Below, piece after piece: positions 7,217-14,655 of a DNA stretch of 64,000 bases; position 1 is the stretch's first letter, and each line of letters starts with the position of its first letter. Source of the stretch: Terriglobia bacterium (lineage in GTDB: Bacteria > Acidobacteriota > Terriglobia > Bryobacterales > Bryobacteraceae); NCBI GenBank assembly GCA_020073265.1, contig JAIQFN010000004.1:1-64000 (forward strand), read 5' to 3'. The position numbers and the translations under genes are program-made. The notes under the pieces were generated by a model. That model was not told where the DNA came from and ran no database searches. It saw only the letters and a program-made list of their open reading frames with translations.

Positions 7217-7654
7217 CTACGACAGTTTGACACCGGCCGCGCGGAGAATTTCCTCCGCATGATCGTACGCGGCGTGCTGCTTTGGTGTCATTTTGTTGAA
7301 ATCCGGCCCGGTCTCCGTTACTGTGTGCTCGATCGCCTTCCGCTTCGGGAAGATGTACTGCGCCAGTTCGGCGTACATTTTGCCGCTCAGCTCTGGCGTG
7401 ATGATTTCGAGACCTCTCCCGTAACAGCTCTCGCAGGTGCGCTCAGCCAGTTCCTTGCCGCGCGCCGGCTGATACAGCGTCTTACCTTTGCCGCGGCAGA
7501 CTCTACATGGCACGTCTCCTTGTGCAATGCGCGCCATGCCCTCGATAGGGTTACAGCCCAGCCGCTCAAGTATTTCGATCGCTTCACGGGTGAGTTTGTT
7601 CGGGGTCCCTTTCGCGCGGCCCCCGATCTTCTTGTGCCCTGGCTCGAAGTTCAC
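7217..7654 (-). CDS. Phage-type protein with DUF5681-like N-terminus and DnaJ-like Cys motifs
   Basis: The N-terminus, HKKIGGRAKGTPNKLTREA, is typical of phage small-terminase-like or DUF5681-type proteins. In the middle are CRVCRGKGK and CESCYGRG, two CxxCxGxG repeats like the zinc finger of DnaJ. The protein has 145 residues. Its start overlaps the stop of the gene upstream (7651-7654). If it is a small terminase subunit, the large subunit is missing from the window, which fits a degraded prophage or satellite. Confidence 0.5.
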   Translation of the reverse strand: MNFEPGHKKIGGRAKGTPNKLTREAIEILERLGCNPIEGMARIAQGDVPCRVCRGKGKTLYQPARGKELAERTCESCYGRGLEIITPELSGKMYAELAQYIFPKRKAIEHTVTETGPDFNKMTPKQHAAYDHAEEILRAAGVKLS

Positions 7655-7992
7655 TGTTTCTTACTACCTTTGCGGCGCGCTGCCTTCAGCGGTTCTGGAC
7701 GCTTCTTAAAGCCTTCCCGGCTCGCACGCCTGACCGCTACGAAGTCTTCCACGCTAATCAGGCCAGCGAGAACTTTGCGGATGTCATTTACCCCCTGCTC
7801 CGCGGCCTCCACAACCGGCACAATGAGCAAGGCGGCAATCCCTGGGTAGCGCTCAGCGGTGCCGGCGATCACGCCCAGGGCCGAGTTCAGCCTGGCTACG
7901 AGATAGTGGTATTTCGCAAGATGCTTTTCTATGGTCGCGGCTTTGTCGGTCGCGGGTTTGCGTTTGCTGGATTTGGTGCTTTTCTTGGCCAT
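7651..7992 (-). CDS. Hypothetical basic-ended phage protein
   Basis: This 113-residue protein has Lys-rich ends (MAKKSTKSSKRKPATDK and KAARRKGSKKQ) and a helical, partly hydrophobic core (ALGVIAGTAERYPGIAALLI). It has no known domain. It overlaps the next gene as ATGA, so the two are coupled. The core could be one amphipathic helix; there is no confident membrane segment. Confidence 0.45.
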   Translation of the reverse strand: MAKKSTKSSKRKPATDKAATIEKHLAKYHYLVARLNSALGVIAGTAERYPGIAALLIVPVVEAAEQGVNDIRKVLAGLISVEDFVAVRRASREGFKKRPEPLKAARRKGSKKQ

Positions 7993-7995
7993 AAT

Positions 7996-8211
7996 CTACA
8001 GTGCGTTATACTTCGCCAATTTAATCGACGCCTCAATGCGCTGCTCTAGCGTGGTTCGTTCCTTGCCGGACCCGTCGCAGTTTGGGCAAGTACGCTGGAT
8101 GTTCTCGCCTGTCCAGCCGGATCCGTTGCAGACCTGACAGGCCAGATTATCTTTGGCAATCGCCAACAGCGTTGCCCTGTCCTCAGTCTTGGGTTCAGCA
8201 CTCAAGGTCAT
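7996..8211 (-). CDS. Small protein with two CxxCxGSG motifs
   Basis: From the ATG at 8211 this is a 71-residue protein carrying CQVCNGSGW and CPNCDGSG, a DnaJ-type zinc-binding pair. The frame is open to a GTG at 8253. ATG 8211 is preferred because it overlaps the stop of the 33-residue membrane peptide upstream as ATGA. It is a short relative of the Cys motif in the gene at 7217-7654, so the two may be functionally linked. Confidence 0.5.
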   Translation of the reverse strand: MTLSAEPKTEDRATLLAIAKDNLACQVCNGSGWTGENIQRTCPNCDGSGKERTTLEQRIEASIKLAKYNAL

Positions 8212-8309
8212 GCCCAGCCCCCAGGCCAGCGCTCGAGCCAGTCCAGCAGCCACGCGCCACTGATCGAAAGCAGCGCGCCGATCAACACGATTGTGGTGGG
8301 TCCAAGCAT
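8208..8309 (-). CDS. 33-residue single-span membrane peptide
   Basis: A short frame from ATG 8309 reads MLGPTTIVLIGALLSISG, then AWLLDWLERWPGGWA, and stops at 8208. It has one clear transmembrane helix. It starts 2 bp after the stop of the gene upstream and its own stop overlaps the ATG of the next gene, so its position in the operon supports it as real. It might be a small holin-like or lysis accessory peptide, but that is a guess from size and hydrophobicity. Confidence 0.45.
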   Translation of the reverse strand: MLGPTTIVLIGALLSISGAWLLDWLERWPGGWA

Positions 8310-8311
8310 GG

Positions 8312-8557
8312 CTACTCGTGGTCTAGCTTGTCCTGATGCGATCCGGGATTGGCCACCTGGAAATGGCCAGCCGGGATTTTGGCGTTTTGCTCCTGCTGTC
8401 GCTGTAGATCCGCTTGGCGCTGCGCTTGCGCCTGGATCTGCTGGAAGTTCTGGTAAGGCGAGGCTGGTGCCTGTGATTGCGGCGCCGGCGTGGACGTGTC
8501 GGCCGCTTTCTTCAGCGCGGCTTTGCCGAAGAGGAAATCAGTGATGGGGTTAGGCAT
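8312..8557 (-). CDS. Gln-rich small phage protein
   Basis: This is an 81-residue protein with a short folded start (MPNPITDFLFGKAALKKAA), a Pro/Ser linker and a strongly Gln-rich helix (FQQIQAQAQRQADLQRQQEQ). Such low-complexity proteins are common among phage structural accessories. Its stop lies 2 bp before the 33-residue peptide, and its start overlaps the upstream gene (8550-8557). No function can be given. Confidence 0.5.
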   Translation of the reverse strand: MPNPITDFLFGKAALKKAADTSTPAPQSQAPASPYQNFQQIQAQAQRQADLQRQQEQNAKIPAGHFQVANPGSHQDKLDHE

Positions 8558-8840
8558 GCTTTAATTTCCCTAAGTGGCTCTCTGGATTCTTGATCGAGTG
8601 ATGCCCGCCCTTGCTCAGCACCTTGTCGGCTTTACGGTCAATCGCCTTCTCGGTGGCTTTCGAGATGTTGCCGACGTGCTCAGCACGCGATGCGCCGGAC
8701 TTGGCCAGCTTGGCGTGAGACTTGTCTTGAACCGGGTAACTCCGGTTCGGGCCGGCGAAATCGGACGCTGGGAGTGCCTTGCGAGCCTTGGGTGTGAGTT
8801 TTGCCATAAATGCCTTCCTCAATTCCTTGTCGTGATTCAT
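8550..8840 (-). CDS. Phage-associated protein with LPASDFAGPNRSYPV motif
   Basis: This 96-residue protein has the sequence LPASDFAGPNRSYPVQDKSH near residue 24, a motif I know from small proteins of many tailed phages (DUF6582-like). After it comes a basic region (KLAKSGASRAEHVGNI) and a His-rich end (GGHHSIKNPESHLGKLKHA). In phages such proteins lie near head genes, but their role is not established. It overlaps the genes on both sides and is the strongest phage marker in this run. Confidence 0.6.
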   Translation of the reverse strand: MNHDKELRKAFMAKLTPKARKALPASDFAGPNRSYPVQDKSHAKLAKSGASRAEHVGNISKATEKAIDRKADKVLSKGGHHSIKNPESHLGKLKHA

Positions 8841-9268
8841 CGTTGCGCTACCTGCTGCTGATCGTCCGCGGCCGCGAGTGGCAATGGAGAGCCGGCGCCG
8901 AGCGCAGAATCTAGAGACTGAATGTAGCCGTTTAGCCGTCCGGTGGTTGCGGCAATGCTCTCTGCCTTGCCGGATGCGTTAGCGGCCCTGTTAAGAGTTA
9001 TGGCCAGCCGGGATTTCACCTGTGGACTCTCCAGCACTTGGCGCGCTAACGACGCGACTGCCGCACCAGGGCCTCCCGCAACTGCACCACCAGCACCAGC
9101 GGCCGCCATATCACCGAGTGAAAGGACGTTGTGGTTTCCGATCCTGGCTACAGCTCTATCGAGATAATCTTGCAGCCCTATCAAGTCTCCCTCGCGAGCG
9201 TTGAGGACGTGCAGCTCCGGAAACTGTATCCCAAGTTCTTCCCGCAGACCCCTCGCGAGCGTTTTTAC
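8837..9268 (-). pseudogene. C-terminal part of a frameshifted phage-type protein
   Basis: The frame runs from about 9268 to the stop at 8837. It reads KTLARGLREELGIQFPELHV, then LNAREGDLIGLQDYLDRAVA and an Ala/Gly-rich stretch (MAAAGAGGAVAGGPGAAVAS). It continues the sequence of the neighbouring frame that stops at 9265, one base out of register, so both parts are one broken gene. An ATG at 9184 (MIGLQDYLDR) could allow a separate 115-residue product. The function is unknown; it resembles structural or virion-associated proteins of phage-like elements. Confidence 0.55.
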
Positions 9269-10257
9269 GACGCCCGCTGGGCTGTCCCGACTTCACCGTA
9301 TGTCTTACTCCCTAGCTGCTGGTAGGTTCCCTGTTTTATGGCTTGCGCCTGCGCTGCCGAAATCTGCTCTGGGTGCGCGGCGGTGAAATCCTTGGCGGCT
9401 TGGTCGATCGTGGCTAAGTCGTTCTGCGGGATAGCTTGCGTCGCGAACCTGGAGCGAACGTCATTCAAGCGCCCGGATACGGCCTGTCTACTAATGGGTG
9501 CATCAGGGTTGCTCGCAATAACATCTTTCACCTTTCCCTGTAGGTCCTGGATCAGATTGCTGATTTTGTCTTGGCCCGCCTTGCTTATCGGAATCCGATT
9601 TTCCAGGCCCGCTTGCACGGCCGCGGCGGCTTCCTCTGGATCAGCCTGTGATGGCTTCAGCGCGCTCTGGTAGAGCTTCGTCGCTCCCGATTTCACCGCG
9701 CCCGGTATTCCAAGCGCATCCGCTAAATCACCAGCTTTGCTCGCCACCGCATCAGCTACGCCCGGTGTGGCAGCCAGCACAGTCGTAAGCATACCGGCCA
9801 GTTCTCCGAGTCCGCCAGCCACGTCGCCAGACTTCGCCTTGTCCACTGATGCCTGTATCTGCGGCCCAAGAACCGGAATCAGCGCGTTTGTCCCGCGCTG
9901 CATGGCGTCCTGATAGTCGCCCTTCTGAAATGAGGCCCTGGCTTGACCCAGCATACCGACGTGCGTGTCGTAGGCGTCCTTGGCGGCCTTCGCTACCGTA
10001 TCAACCGGGTGCTGCACCAGCGGAGAGTTGGCAACCGCGGCCGCCGTTTCCTGTGGGTGAGTTACTGCGTGTCCGGCGGCACCGGCAAGGTCAACGGCAC
10101 CCTTGAGCGTTTTATCGTAGAAGCCTTTCCCAAACCGCTCAACCGAATCGAGCCAGCTAGAGGCCTGCTGGTGCTCTGGCGCTAAATCGGCAATAGAAGC
10201 CGTACCGCCCTGTGCCGGAACATCAGGTACAACATCTGCCATGGAAGCGGTGGGCAT
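9265..10257 (-). CDS. Ala-rich phage-type protein, main part of a frameshifted gene
   Basis: This is a 330-residue, Ala/Gln-rich helical protein starting MPTASMADVVPDV. A conserved-looking block near the end, QAQAIKQGTYQQLGSKTYGE, is interrupted at GTAQRAS by TAA. Reading on in the -1 frame restores ..VKTLARGLREELG.. (see the gene at 8837-9268). The intact protein would have about 470 residues. Many such long helical proteins in phages are virion or ejection proteins. Its ATG lies one base after the upstream stop (TAAAATG). Confidence 0.6.
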   Translation of the reverse strand: MPTASMADVVPDVPAQGGTASIADLAPEHQQASSWLDSVERFGKGFYDKTLKGAVDLAGAAGHAVTHPQETAAAVANSPLVQHPVDTVAKAAKDAYDTHVGMLGQARASFQKGDYQDAMQRGTNALIPVLGPQIQASVDKAKSGDVAGGLGELAGMLTTVLAATPGVADAVASKAGDLADALGIPGAVKSGATKLYQSALKPSQADPEEAAAAVQAGLENRIPISKAGQDKISNLIQDLQGKVKDVIASNPDAPISRQAVSGRLNDVRSRFATQAIPQNDLATIDQAAKDFTAAHPEQISAAQAQAIKQGTYQQLGSKTYGEVGTAQRAS

Positions 10258-10258
10258 T

Positions 10259-10570
10259 TTAGTAGTTAAACGTCCCGTCAGGATTCAGTCCAGGCGGCCA
10301 CCGAAGTCCGGCACTAGTGCCATGCTCGCGCTCGAGCAGCACGGCGCGCAAGCGCTCATGCGTCAGGTTGGCGCGATACGCCACGGCCGAGGAAGACACC
10401 ACCATGGCTTTGCAGCTCGAGCGCAGATGCCGCGCGGTCAGGGGAGCCGTCGCCGGAAATCCATCGGACCGCAGCCAAACCGCCGGTTCTGGCCGCGGCG
10501 CCACTTCGACCGGATCCGGTGGTGTGGTATCGCCGAAAAACAAATCGAGGAATTTTTTCCAGAGGTTCAC
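10259..10570 (-). CDS. Hypothetical phage protein
   Basis: This is a 103-residue protein (MNLWKKFLDLFFGDTTPPDP) with a short amphipathic N-terminal helix, a Pro-rich linker and a basic C-terminal half ending LKWPP-like (GLRWPPGLNPDGTFNY). One Cys is present. I know no family. It overlaps the XRE-type regulator upstream as ATGA (10567-10570) and is the second gene of the run. Confidence 0.45.
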   Translation of the reverse strand: MNLWKKFLDLFFGDTTPPDPVEVAPRPEPAVWLRSDGFPATAPLTARHLRSSCKAMVVSSSAVAYRANLTHERLRAVLLEREHGTSAGLRWPPGLNPDGTFNY

Positions 10571-10806
10571 AGCCGCACTCCAGCCAGCGACAGCCCGGCC
10601 GATGCGGCCAGCCCTCGAACACGCTCGCGGTCCGCGATGATCGAGTCAATAGCCGAAGAGACGCGCGCCAGCTCTCCGGGTGTCGCAGTGGTTAGCCCGT
10701 TCTCAACGTCAGAGAGCCAACTCCGCGATTTGCCTATGCGGCTGCACACCGCATGTCCTGGAATTCTGGCCGCTGCCCGCCGTGATCTTAGTTCCGCGCT
10801 AGTCAT
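10567..10806 (-). CDS. XRE-family helix-turn-helix regulator
   Basis: This 79-residue protein is almost only a Cro/CI-type DNA-binding domain: ELRSRRAAARIPGHAVCSRI, GKSRSWLSDVENGLTTATPG and ELARVSSAIDSIIADRERV. GKSRSWLSDVENG is the recognition-helix turn of XRE regulators. It is the first gene of the minus-strand run that extends to 6863 and is the likely repressor or activator of that run. Confidence 0.7.
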   Translation of the reverse strand: MTSAELRSRRAAARIPGHAVCSRIGKSRSWLSDVENGLTTATPGELARVSSAIDSIIADRERVRGLAASAGLSLAGVRL

Positions 10807-10891
10807 GGGAAATATTTACTCCAAGGGTATTTTGCGGCCCCAAAGTAAAACCGTCAAGTTGTCATGAATCGAGGCGCGCGCGGCTTGTGAC

Positions 10892-10915
10892 TTGCCCATC
10901 CAATTGCCCATCCAA
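10892..10915 (+). repeat. Tandem 12-bp direct repeat
   Basis: TTGCCCATCCAA occurs twice back to back, about 85 bp before the tRNA-like end. It lies in the 190-bp stretch between the XRE gene and the attachment site, which otherwise shows no gene. Arm-type integrase sites next to an att core often come as such short direct repeats, so this is a candidate arm site. Confidence 0.35.
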
Positions 10916-10998
10916 AACCCGCCGAATTGCACGCCTGGGAGCGTCTAAAGCAGGCTAATTACAACGGAAAATGAATAGCTTAGGGGTTGACCGTCAGG

Positions 10999-11043
10999 TT
11001 CGTAATCAGCAGGTCGCCGGTTCGATCCCGGCGGGTGGCTCCA
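10999..11043 (+). repeat. tRNA-Thr(CGT) 3' half, probable attachment site (attR type)
   Basis: The sequence holds the anticodon loop TTCGTAA, the 3' anticodon strand, the variable loop, a perfect T-arm (GCCGG TTCGATC CCGGC) and an acceptor end with CCA at 11041-11043. The 5' half of a tRNA is absent: upstream bases do not form the anticodon 5' strand, D-arm or 5' acceptor. This is the typical mark left by an integrase that uses the 3' end of a tRNA gene as target. The orientation places the complete tRNA to the left, outside the window. A 39/45 identical copy lies at 38,227-38,271. Confidence 0.75.
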
Positions 11044-11155
11044 GATTGTCAATCATTTATCTATCAATTCACGCTTTTGCTTTCGTCCAGGGGAGCCACC
11101 GGGTTTTGAGATAGGAATTTCGCGACCTTCGCAAGCCCGGCCCGTTGCGCTTCTG

Positions 11156-11382
11156 TTCCGCGTGCTGATAGACGTTTTTGGCCAGTCCGAAGAGAACCAG
11201 CGTCAACTTGACCGGTCGGCAAACCAATCGATCAAGCTCGAGCGCACGGGGGCCCCAATCTCTTGGAGGAGCTTTCGGATAGGACCGGTGGCCTTCACCT
11301 CCGGGCGCGGAATGACGCCGAGGCGAAGGAGGCTGCCATCAAAGCCGCCAGGGCCCTGCGCAACGGATACTACGCGCCTTAG
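11156..11382 (+). pseudogene. Remnant of an acidobacterial VWFA-like protein, frameshifted
   Basis: Two adjoining frames look like the C-terminal end of one gene. The first reads VLIDVFGQSEENQRQLDRSA up to about 11,255. The second, one base out of register, reads NLLEELSDRTGGLHLRARND, then AEAKEAAIKAARALRNGYYAP and TAG at 11,382. LLEELSxRTGG with a later ALRNxYxxxY resembles the end of the VWFA-related domain common in Acidobacteria secreted proteins. No start or N-terminal part is present. It sits just right of the tRNA 3' half. The rest of 11,044-11,542 shows nothing else that I recognise. Confidence 0.4.
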
Positions 11383-11542
11383 GCAAAACGTTGTATCCGC
11401 CCGAAGACCAGAATCGAGCTACGCGTGGAATCCGCGAGCGTAGCAAGAAGCCGGAGTTCGCTTAATGCCGGCCGCCCCAAGCGGCTCCGCGCATGCCGGC
11501 CAGCCAATCGCCTAGAATAGCAGCCGGAGGTGGTCGCTTATC

Positions 11543-12394
11543 TTGGTTCGGCACGCGCTGGGTTTGTTCATATCGCTGGCGGGCGTCGCGGTTGTCACCT
11601 TCCTGGGCGTTCAGGTGTTTCCAGTCAACGCGACCACGGTGGCATTCGCATACCTGCTGTTGGTGTTGACCACCGCAACCATCTGGGGATTCTTCGAAGC
11701 CGCACTGGCCTCCATCGCCGCCACTCTCACGTTCAATTTCTTTTTCTTGCCGCCGGTGGGCAGGTTTACGATCGCCGATCCGCAAAACTGGGTTGCTCTA
11801 TTCAGCTTCTTGACCACCGCCTTGGTCGCCAGCCGCCTTTCTACCGAGGCAAAACGCAGGGCCCTGGATGCCGTGGCGCGGCAACAGGATCTGGAACGGC
11901 TGTACACCTTCAGCCGGGCGATTCTTCTGATTGACGACACCGAGCCGTTTCCGAAACAACTGGTTCGGAAGCTCGCGGAGACTTTTGCAGGGTACGTCTT
12001 TTGCCGACACACAACACCATCGGGTGATAACGGCTGTCCGGCTGGGGTCGGAGCCGATTGCCGGGCTAGCGCTCCAAGGCGCCCACATGGCGGATGCAGT
12101 GCTCCAGGGAATCGCGAACCTGGTGGCCATCGGTCTGGAGCGAGCTCGCGCACAAGATCTCGCTTCGCAGATCGAAGCCGCGAAGCGCAGCGAAAAACTA
12201 CGGACCACGCTTCTGGATGCGATGGCACACGAGTTCAAGACTCCCTTGACATCCGTGATGGCGGCCACCACGGCGCTGCTCGACAACCCGGATCAGCCTC
12301 CAGCCAGCCGGGCCGAACTGCTCCGGATCGCCGACGAAGAAGCCAAGCACCTGAAGGAACTGATCGACGACTCTTTGGACATGGCGCGGCTTGA
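11543..12394 (+). pseudogene. KdpD-type sensor kinase, DUF4118 membrane half (broken gene)
   Basis: The frame starts with TTG at 11,543 behind a strong GGAGGTGG. It encodes the four-helix DUF4118 membrane domain of KdpD ([15 protein letters not shown].., [38 protein letters not shown]), then a coiled linker ([20 protein letters not shown]) up to LVRKLAETF near 11,980. There it goes out of frame; the rest to 12,394 is nonsense. The kinase part continues in another frame (11,931-12,881). Compared with normal KdpD, most of the GAF-like domain between RKLAETF and LQGTSFAD is missing, so an internal deletion plus frameshift split the gene. The cytoplasmic K+-sensing N-domain is encoded elsewhere (25,807-28,029). 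Confidence 0.65.
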
Positions 12395-12881
12395 TACTTC
12401 AAATATCCCCGTCCGGCCTGAGCCGTCCAACGTTTGTGACATTGTCCGCGAGGTAGTGGCGTCGAGGCGCACCGGTATCGAAGATCGGCGGCTGGAGCTG
12501 GTTTGCGGTGAACACCCGCCCGTGATTGCCGTCGATCGCCGGCTCCTCAGGCTCGCCATCAAGCAGTTGCTGGACAACGCTCTGAAGTATTCGCCGCCCG
12601 ATTCACCTGTGAGTATTCAGGTGCAAGACGGCAGCGGAGTGATCACCGTGGCCGTCACCGATCACGGCAACGGGATTCCGATCCAGGAGCAGGGCCGGAT
12701 ATTCGAGAGGCTTTACCGCAGCCCTTCGGTGGAGCATCAGATACCCGGTTCCGGCCTCGGTCTTAGCATTGCGCAGAATATTGTTCGGGCGCACCATGGA
12801 GACCTGACGGTGACCAGCGGTCCGGGTGAGACCACTTTTCGGCTCACTCTGCCGCGCGAACAGGAAGGAACAAGAAATTGA
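11931..12881 (+). CDS. KdpD-type histidine kinase, catalytic half
   Basis: This is the kinase part of the broken KdpD-like gene. From about residue 20 it has the tail of the GAF domain ([20 protein letters not shown]), then the dimerisation helix with the phospho-His ([14 protein letters not shown], about His100) and the ATPase lobe: N box [11 protein letters not shown]1 DHGNGIP, G2 [10 protein letters not shown]. The first 18 residues come from the out-of-frame part of the upstream segment, so the nominal ATG at 11,931 may not be a natural start. The stop overlaps the kdpE TTG (TTGA). If expressed alone it would be a soluble kinase without sensor. Confidence 0.7.
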   Translation: MTTPSRFRNNWFGSSRRLLQGTSFADTQHHRVITAVRLGSEPIAGLALQGAHMADAVLQGIANLVAIGLERARAQDLASQIEAAKRSEKLRTTLLDAMAHEFKTPLTSVMAATTALLDNPDQPPASRAELLRIADEEAKHLKELIDDSLDMARLDTSNIPVRPEPSNVCDIVREVVASRRTGIEDRRLELVCGEHPPVIAVDRRLLRLAIKQLLDNALKYSPPDSPVSIQVQDGSGVITVAVTDHGNGIPIQEQGRIFERLYRSPSVEHQIPGSGLGLSIAQNIVRAHHGDLTVTSGPGETTFRLTLPREQEGTRN

Positions 12882-13576
12882 GCGCGGGTCGAATTCTGGT
12901 GGTCGATGACGAGCCTCAAATCCGGCGAATCATGCGCACGACGCTGATTTCCGCCGGCTACGAAGTAGACGACGCCAAAACGGGCGAGGAGGCGCTCGGG
13001 AAGGTGCGGGAGTTCCGGCCGGATCTCGTGCTTCTGGATATCAACATGCCGGGGATGGGTGGCCTGGCTGCCTGCCGGGCCATTCGCGCAGATCCGAACG
13101 TGGCCATCGTAATGTTGACGGTGCATAATTCGGAAGCGGCCAAGGTTGAGGCCCTGGACGCCGGCGCGGACGACTTCGTCACCAAGCCGTTCAGCACCCC
13201 GGAGCTGCTGGCGCGAATCCGCGCCGCTCTTCGGCGGGTTCCCGCGACGCAGGCTGCACCGAACCAGCTTCGCGTTGGCCCGCTGGCAATCGACTTCGCA
13301 GCGCGAACCGTGAGCCAGGGAGAGGCCACCAGCCATTTGACCCCCAAGGAATTGGATCTGCTTCGCTACTTGACCCAGCACGCCAATCAAGCCGTATCGC
13401 ATCGCGAACTGTTACAGACCGTTTGGGGGCCCGATTATGGCGATCAGGTGGACTACCTGCGCGCGTTCATCAAGAACCTTCGAAAGAAGGTCGAGATCAA
13501 TCCGGATCGCCCGCAATACATCACTACCGAACCCTGGGTCGGCTATCGCTTCAACGGAACGCCCGAATCTTCATAA
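12878..13576 (+). CDS. kdpE: KdpE response regulator, OmpR family
   Basis: This is a 232-residue regulator. The receiver has VVDDE (10-12), phospho-acceptor Asp54 in LLDINMPGM and Lys in TKPFS near 105. The winged helix (about 130-228) has the OmpR/PhoB hallmarks LTPKELDLLRYL, VSHRELLQTVWG, and VDYLRAFIKNLRKKVE with GYRF. The best match is KdpE, the partner of KdpD, which activates kdpFABC at low K+. It starts at TTG overlapping the kinase stop, with GGAAGGAA upstream. The gene end overlaps the first four-repeat operator (13,570-13,613). OmpR-family dimers bind head-to-tail on direct repeats, which is what the three promoters in this island show. Confidence 0.88.
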   Translation: MSAGRILVVDDEPQIRRIMRTTLISAGYEVDDAKTGEEALGKVREFRPDLVLLDINMPGMGGLAACRAIRADPNVAIVMLTVHNSEAAKVEALDAGADDFVTKPFSTPELLARIRAALRRVPATQAAPNQLRVGPLAIDFAARTVSQGEATSHLTPKELDLLRYLTQHANQAVSHRELLQTVWGPDYGDQVDYLRAFIKNLRKKVEINPDRPQYITTEPWVGYRFNGTPESS

Positions 13577-13624
13577 TTTCTTCATGCCTTTTCTATGACT
13601 TTTTCAGGTCTTTAGCCATATCCT
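13570..13624 (+). promoter_or_regulatory. Four 11-bp repeats plus -10: predicted KdpE-activated promoter 1
   Basis: Four tandem units start at 13,570, 13,581, 13,592 and 13,603, each close to TTCATGACTTT (the last is TTCAGGTCTTT). Five bases later comes TATCCT (13,619-13,624), a -10 box; no -35 box is needed in such activator-dependent promoters. Transcription would start near 13,631, with the ATG of the Ser/Thr kinase at 13,645. The same arrangement recurs at 16,052 and 19,840. Confidence 0.7.
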
Positions 13625-13644
13625 CGGGACTGGTGGGAGCTAGC

Positions 13645-14613
13645 ATGCCATCTGTCCTTTCCGGCAACCAAGTCGATCACTACGCTCTGGAGACCCTGGT
13701 CGCAACCAGCAATACTGCCTCCATCTATCGAGGCACGGATCTGCTCACGGGCCGTCAGGTCGCGATCAAGATTCCGCACCTGGAGGTCGAAGGCGATCCG
13801 CTATTCTACGAGCGCTTCCGTCGCGAGCAGGAGATCGGCCAAAAACTGAACCATCCGTCGATTGTGAAATTCATCCCGGATGAAACGCGCAGCCGAGTCT
13901 ATCTGGTGATGGAGTGGGTGGATGGTCAACTGCTCCGTCACCTCCTGAGCGAGCAAGGAAAGCTTCCGCTCGAGCGGGCGCTCCGCATTACAGTGGGCAT
14001 CTGCGATGCGCTGGAGTATATGCACAGCCAGGGCGTGGCGCACCGGGATCTGAAGCCGGAGAACATCATGGTGGACGCCGAGGACCACATCAAGCTGATG
14101 GATTTCGGCATTGCGGGCCTGGCCGGCGCGCGACGGTTGACTTTTGGCAAGCTGTCGCAGGTGATGGGCACGCCGGATTACATTTCTCCGGAACAGGTGA
14201 AGGGCAAGCGCGGCGACGCGCGGTGCGATATTTTCGCGGCGGGAGTCATATTGTACGAGATGCTCACAGGGAGCACGCCGTTTCCGGGTGAGAATCCATT
14301 CACCATCATGAACAACCGGCTGATCCAGCATCCCGTTCCGCCGCGCGAGCTAGATCCCGGGATTTCAGCCGAACTGCAGGAAATCCTCTATCGCGCGCTG
14401 GAGCGGGATCCGCGGAATCGCTACGCCAAGGCGCGAGAGTTCTCGTGGGATCTTCAGCATCCCGATCAGGTGGGAGTCGCGGATCGGCCGGAAATGCGGA
14501 ATTGGCAGCGCCGGCGCCCGCACTGGATCAAGGCGCTGCTGCTGTACGGCGGGCTGGCTTTGATTCCTGTGTTCGTCTTCACCCTGCTGCTTTTGGTCGC
14601 GCAACATAGTTAG
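13645..14613 (+). CDS. Membrane-anchored Ser/Thr protein kinase (Hanks type)
   Basis: This is a 322-residue kinase. Lys42 lies in VAIKIP, the catalytic loop is HRDLKPENI with Asp135, DFG is at 153-155 (LMDFGIAG), the activation segment ends MGTPDYISPEQ, and FAAGVILYEMLTG and RDPRNR are subdomains IX-XI. The Gly loop is degenerate (VATSNTASIYRG). A single transmembrane helix near the C-terminus (ALLLYGGLALIPVFVFTLLL) leaves about five residues outside, so there is no external sensor domain. ATG 13,645 has GGGAG in front. It is transcribed alone from the predicted KdpE promoter and ends at the terminator at 14,618. It may add Ser/Thr phosphorylation to the potassium response. Confidence 0.88.
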   Translation: MPSVLSGNQVDHYALETLVATSNTASIYRGTDLLTGRQVAIKIPHLEVEGDPLFYERFRREQEIGQKLNHPSIVKFIPDETRSRVYLVMEWVDGQLLRHLLSEQGKLPLERALRITVGICDALEYMHSQGVAHRDLKPENIMVDAEDHIKLMDFGIAGLAGARRLTFGKLSQVMGTPDYISPEQVKGKRGDARCDIFAAGVILYEMLTGSTPFPGENPFTIMNNRLIQHPVPPRELDPGISAELQEILYRALERDPRNRYAKAREFSWDLQHPDQVGVADRPEMRNWQRRRPHWIKALLLYGGLALIPVFVFTLLLLVAQHS

Positions 14614-14617
14614 ACGC

Positions 14618-14655
14618 GCCATGGGTGCGGAGCGCGCCCGCATGGCTGGGTTTTT
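14618..14655 (+). terminator. Terminator between the kinase and DUF2254 genes
   Basis: GCCATG (14,618-14,623) pairs with CATGGC (14,641-14,646), with partial pairing inside, and TTTTT follows at 14,651-14,655. It ends the plus-strand kinase transcript. The T-run overlaps the stop of the convergent DUF2254 gene. Confidence 0.55.

Noticed and set aside
9260-9270. Programmed -1 frameshift at the A-run
   Set aside because: The A-run is out of phase with a classic X XXY YYZ slippery heptamer, and no downstream pseudoknot is evident; simple decay or error is more likely.
10807-10990. Integrase C-terminus next to the att site
   Set aside because: Short open frames exist on both strands but none shows a recombinase motif.
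10985-11043. A complete tRNA gene at this place
   Set aside because: Only the 3' half folds; no D-arm or matching 5' acceptor strand is found upstream, so it is an attachment-site copy.
11162-11443. A 93-residue plus-strand gene
   Set aside because: Only its first third has coding character; it changes frame within a VWFA-like remnant.
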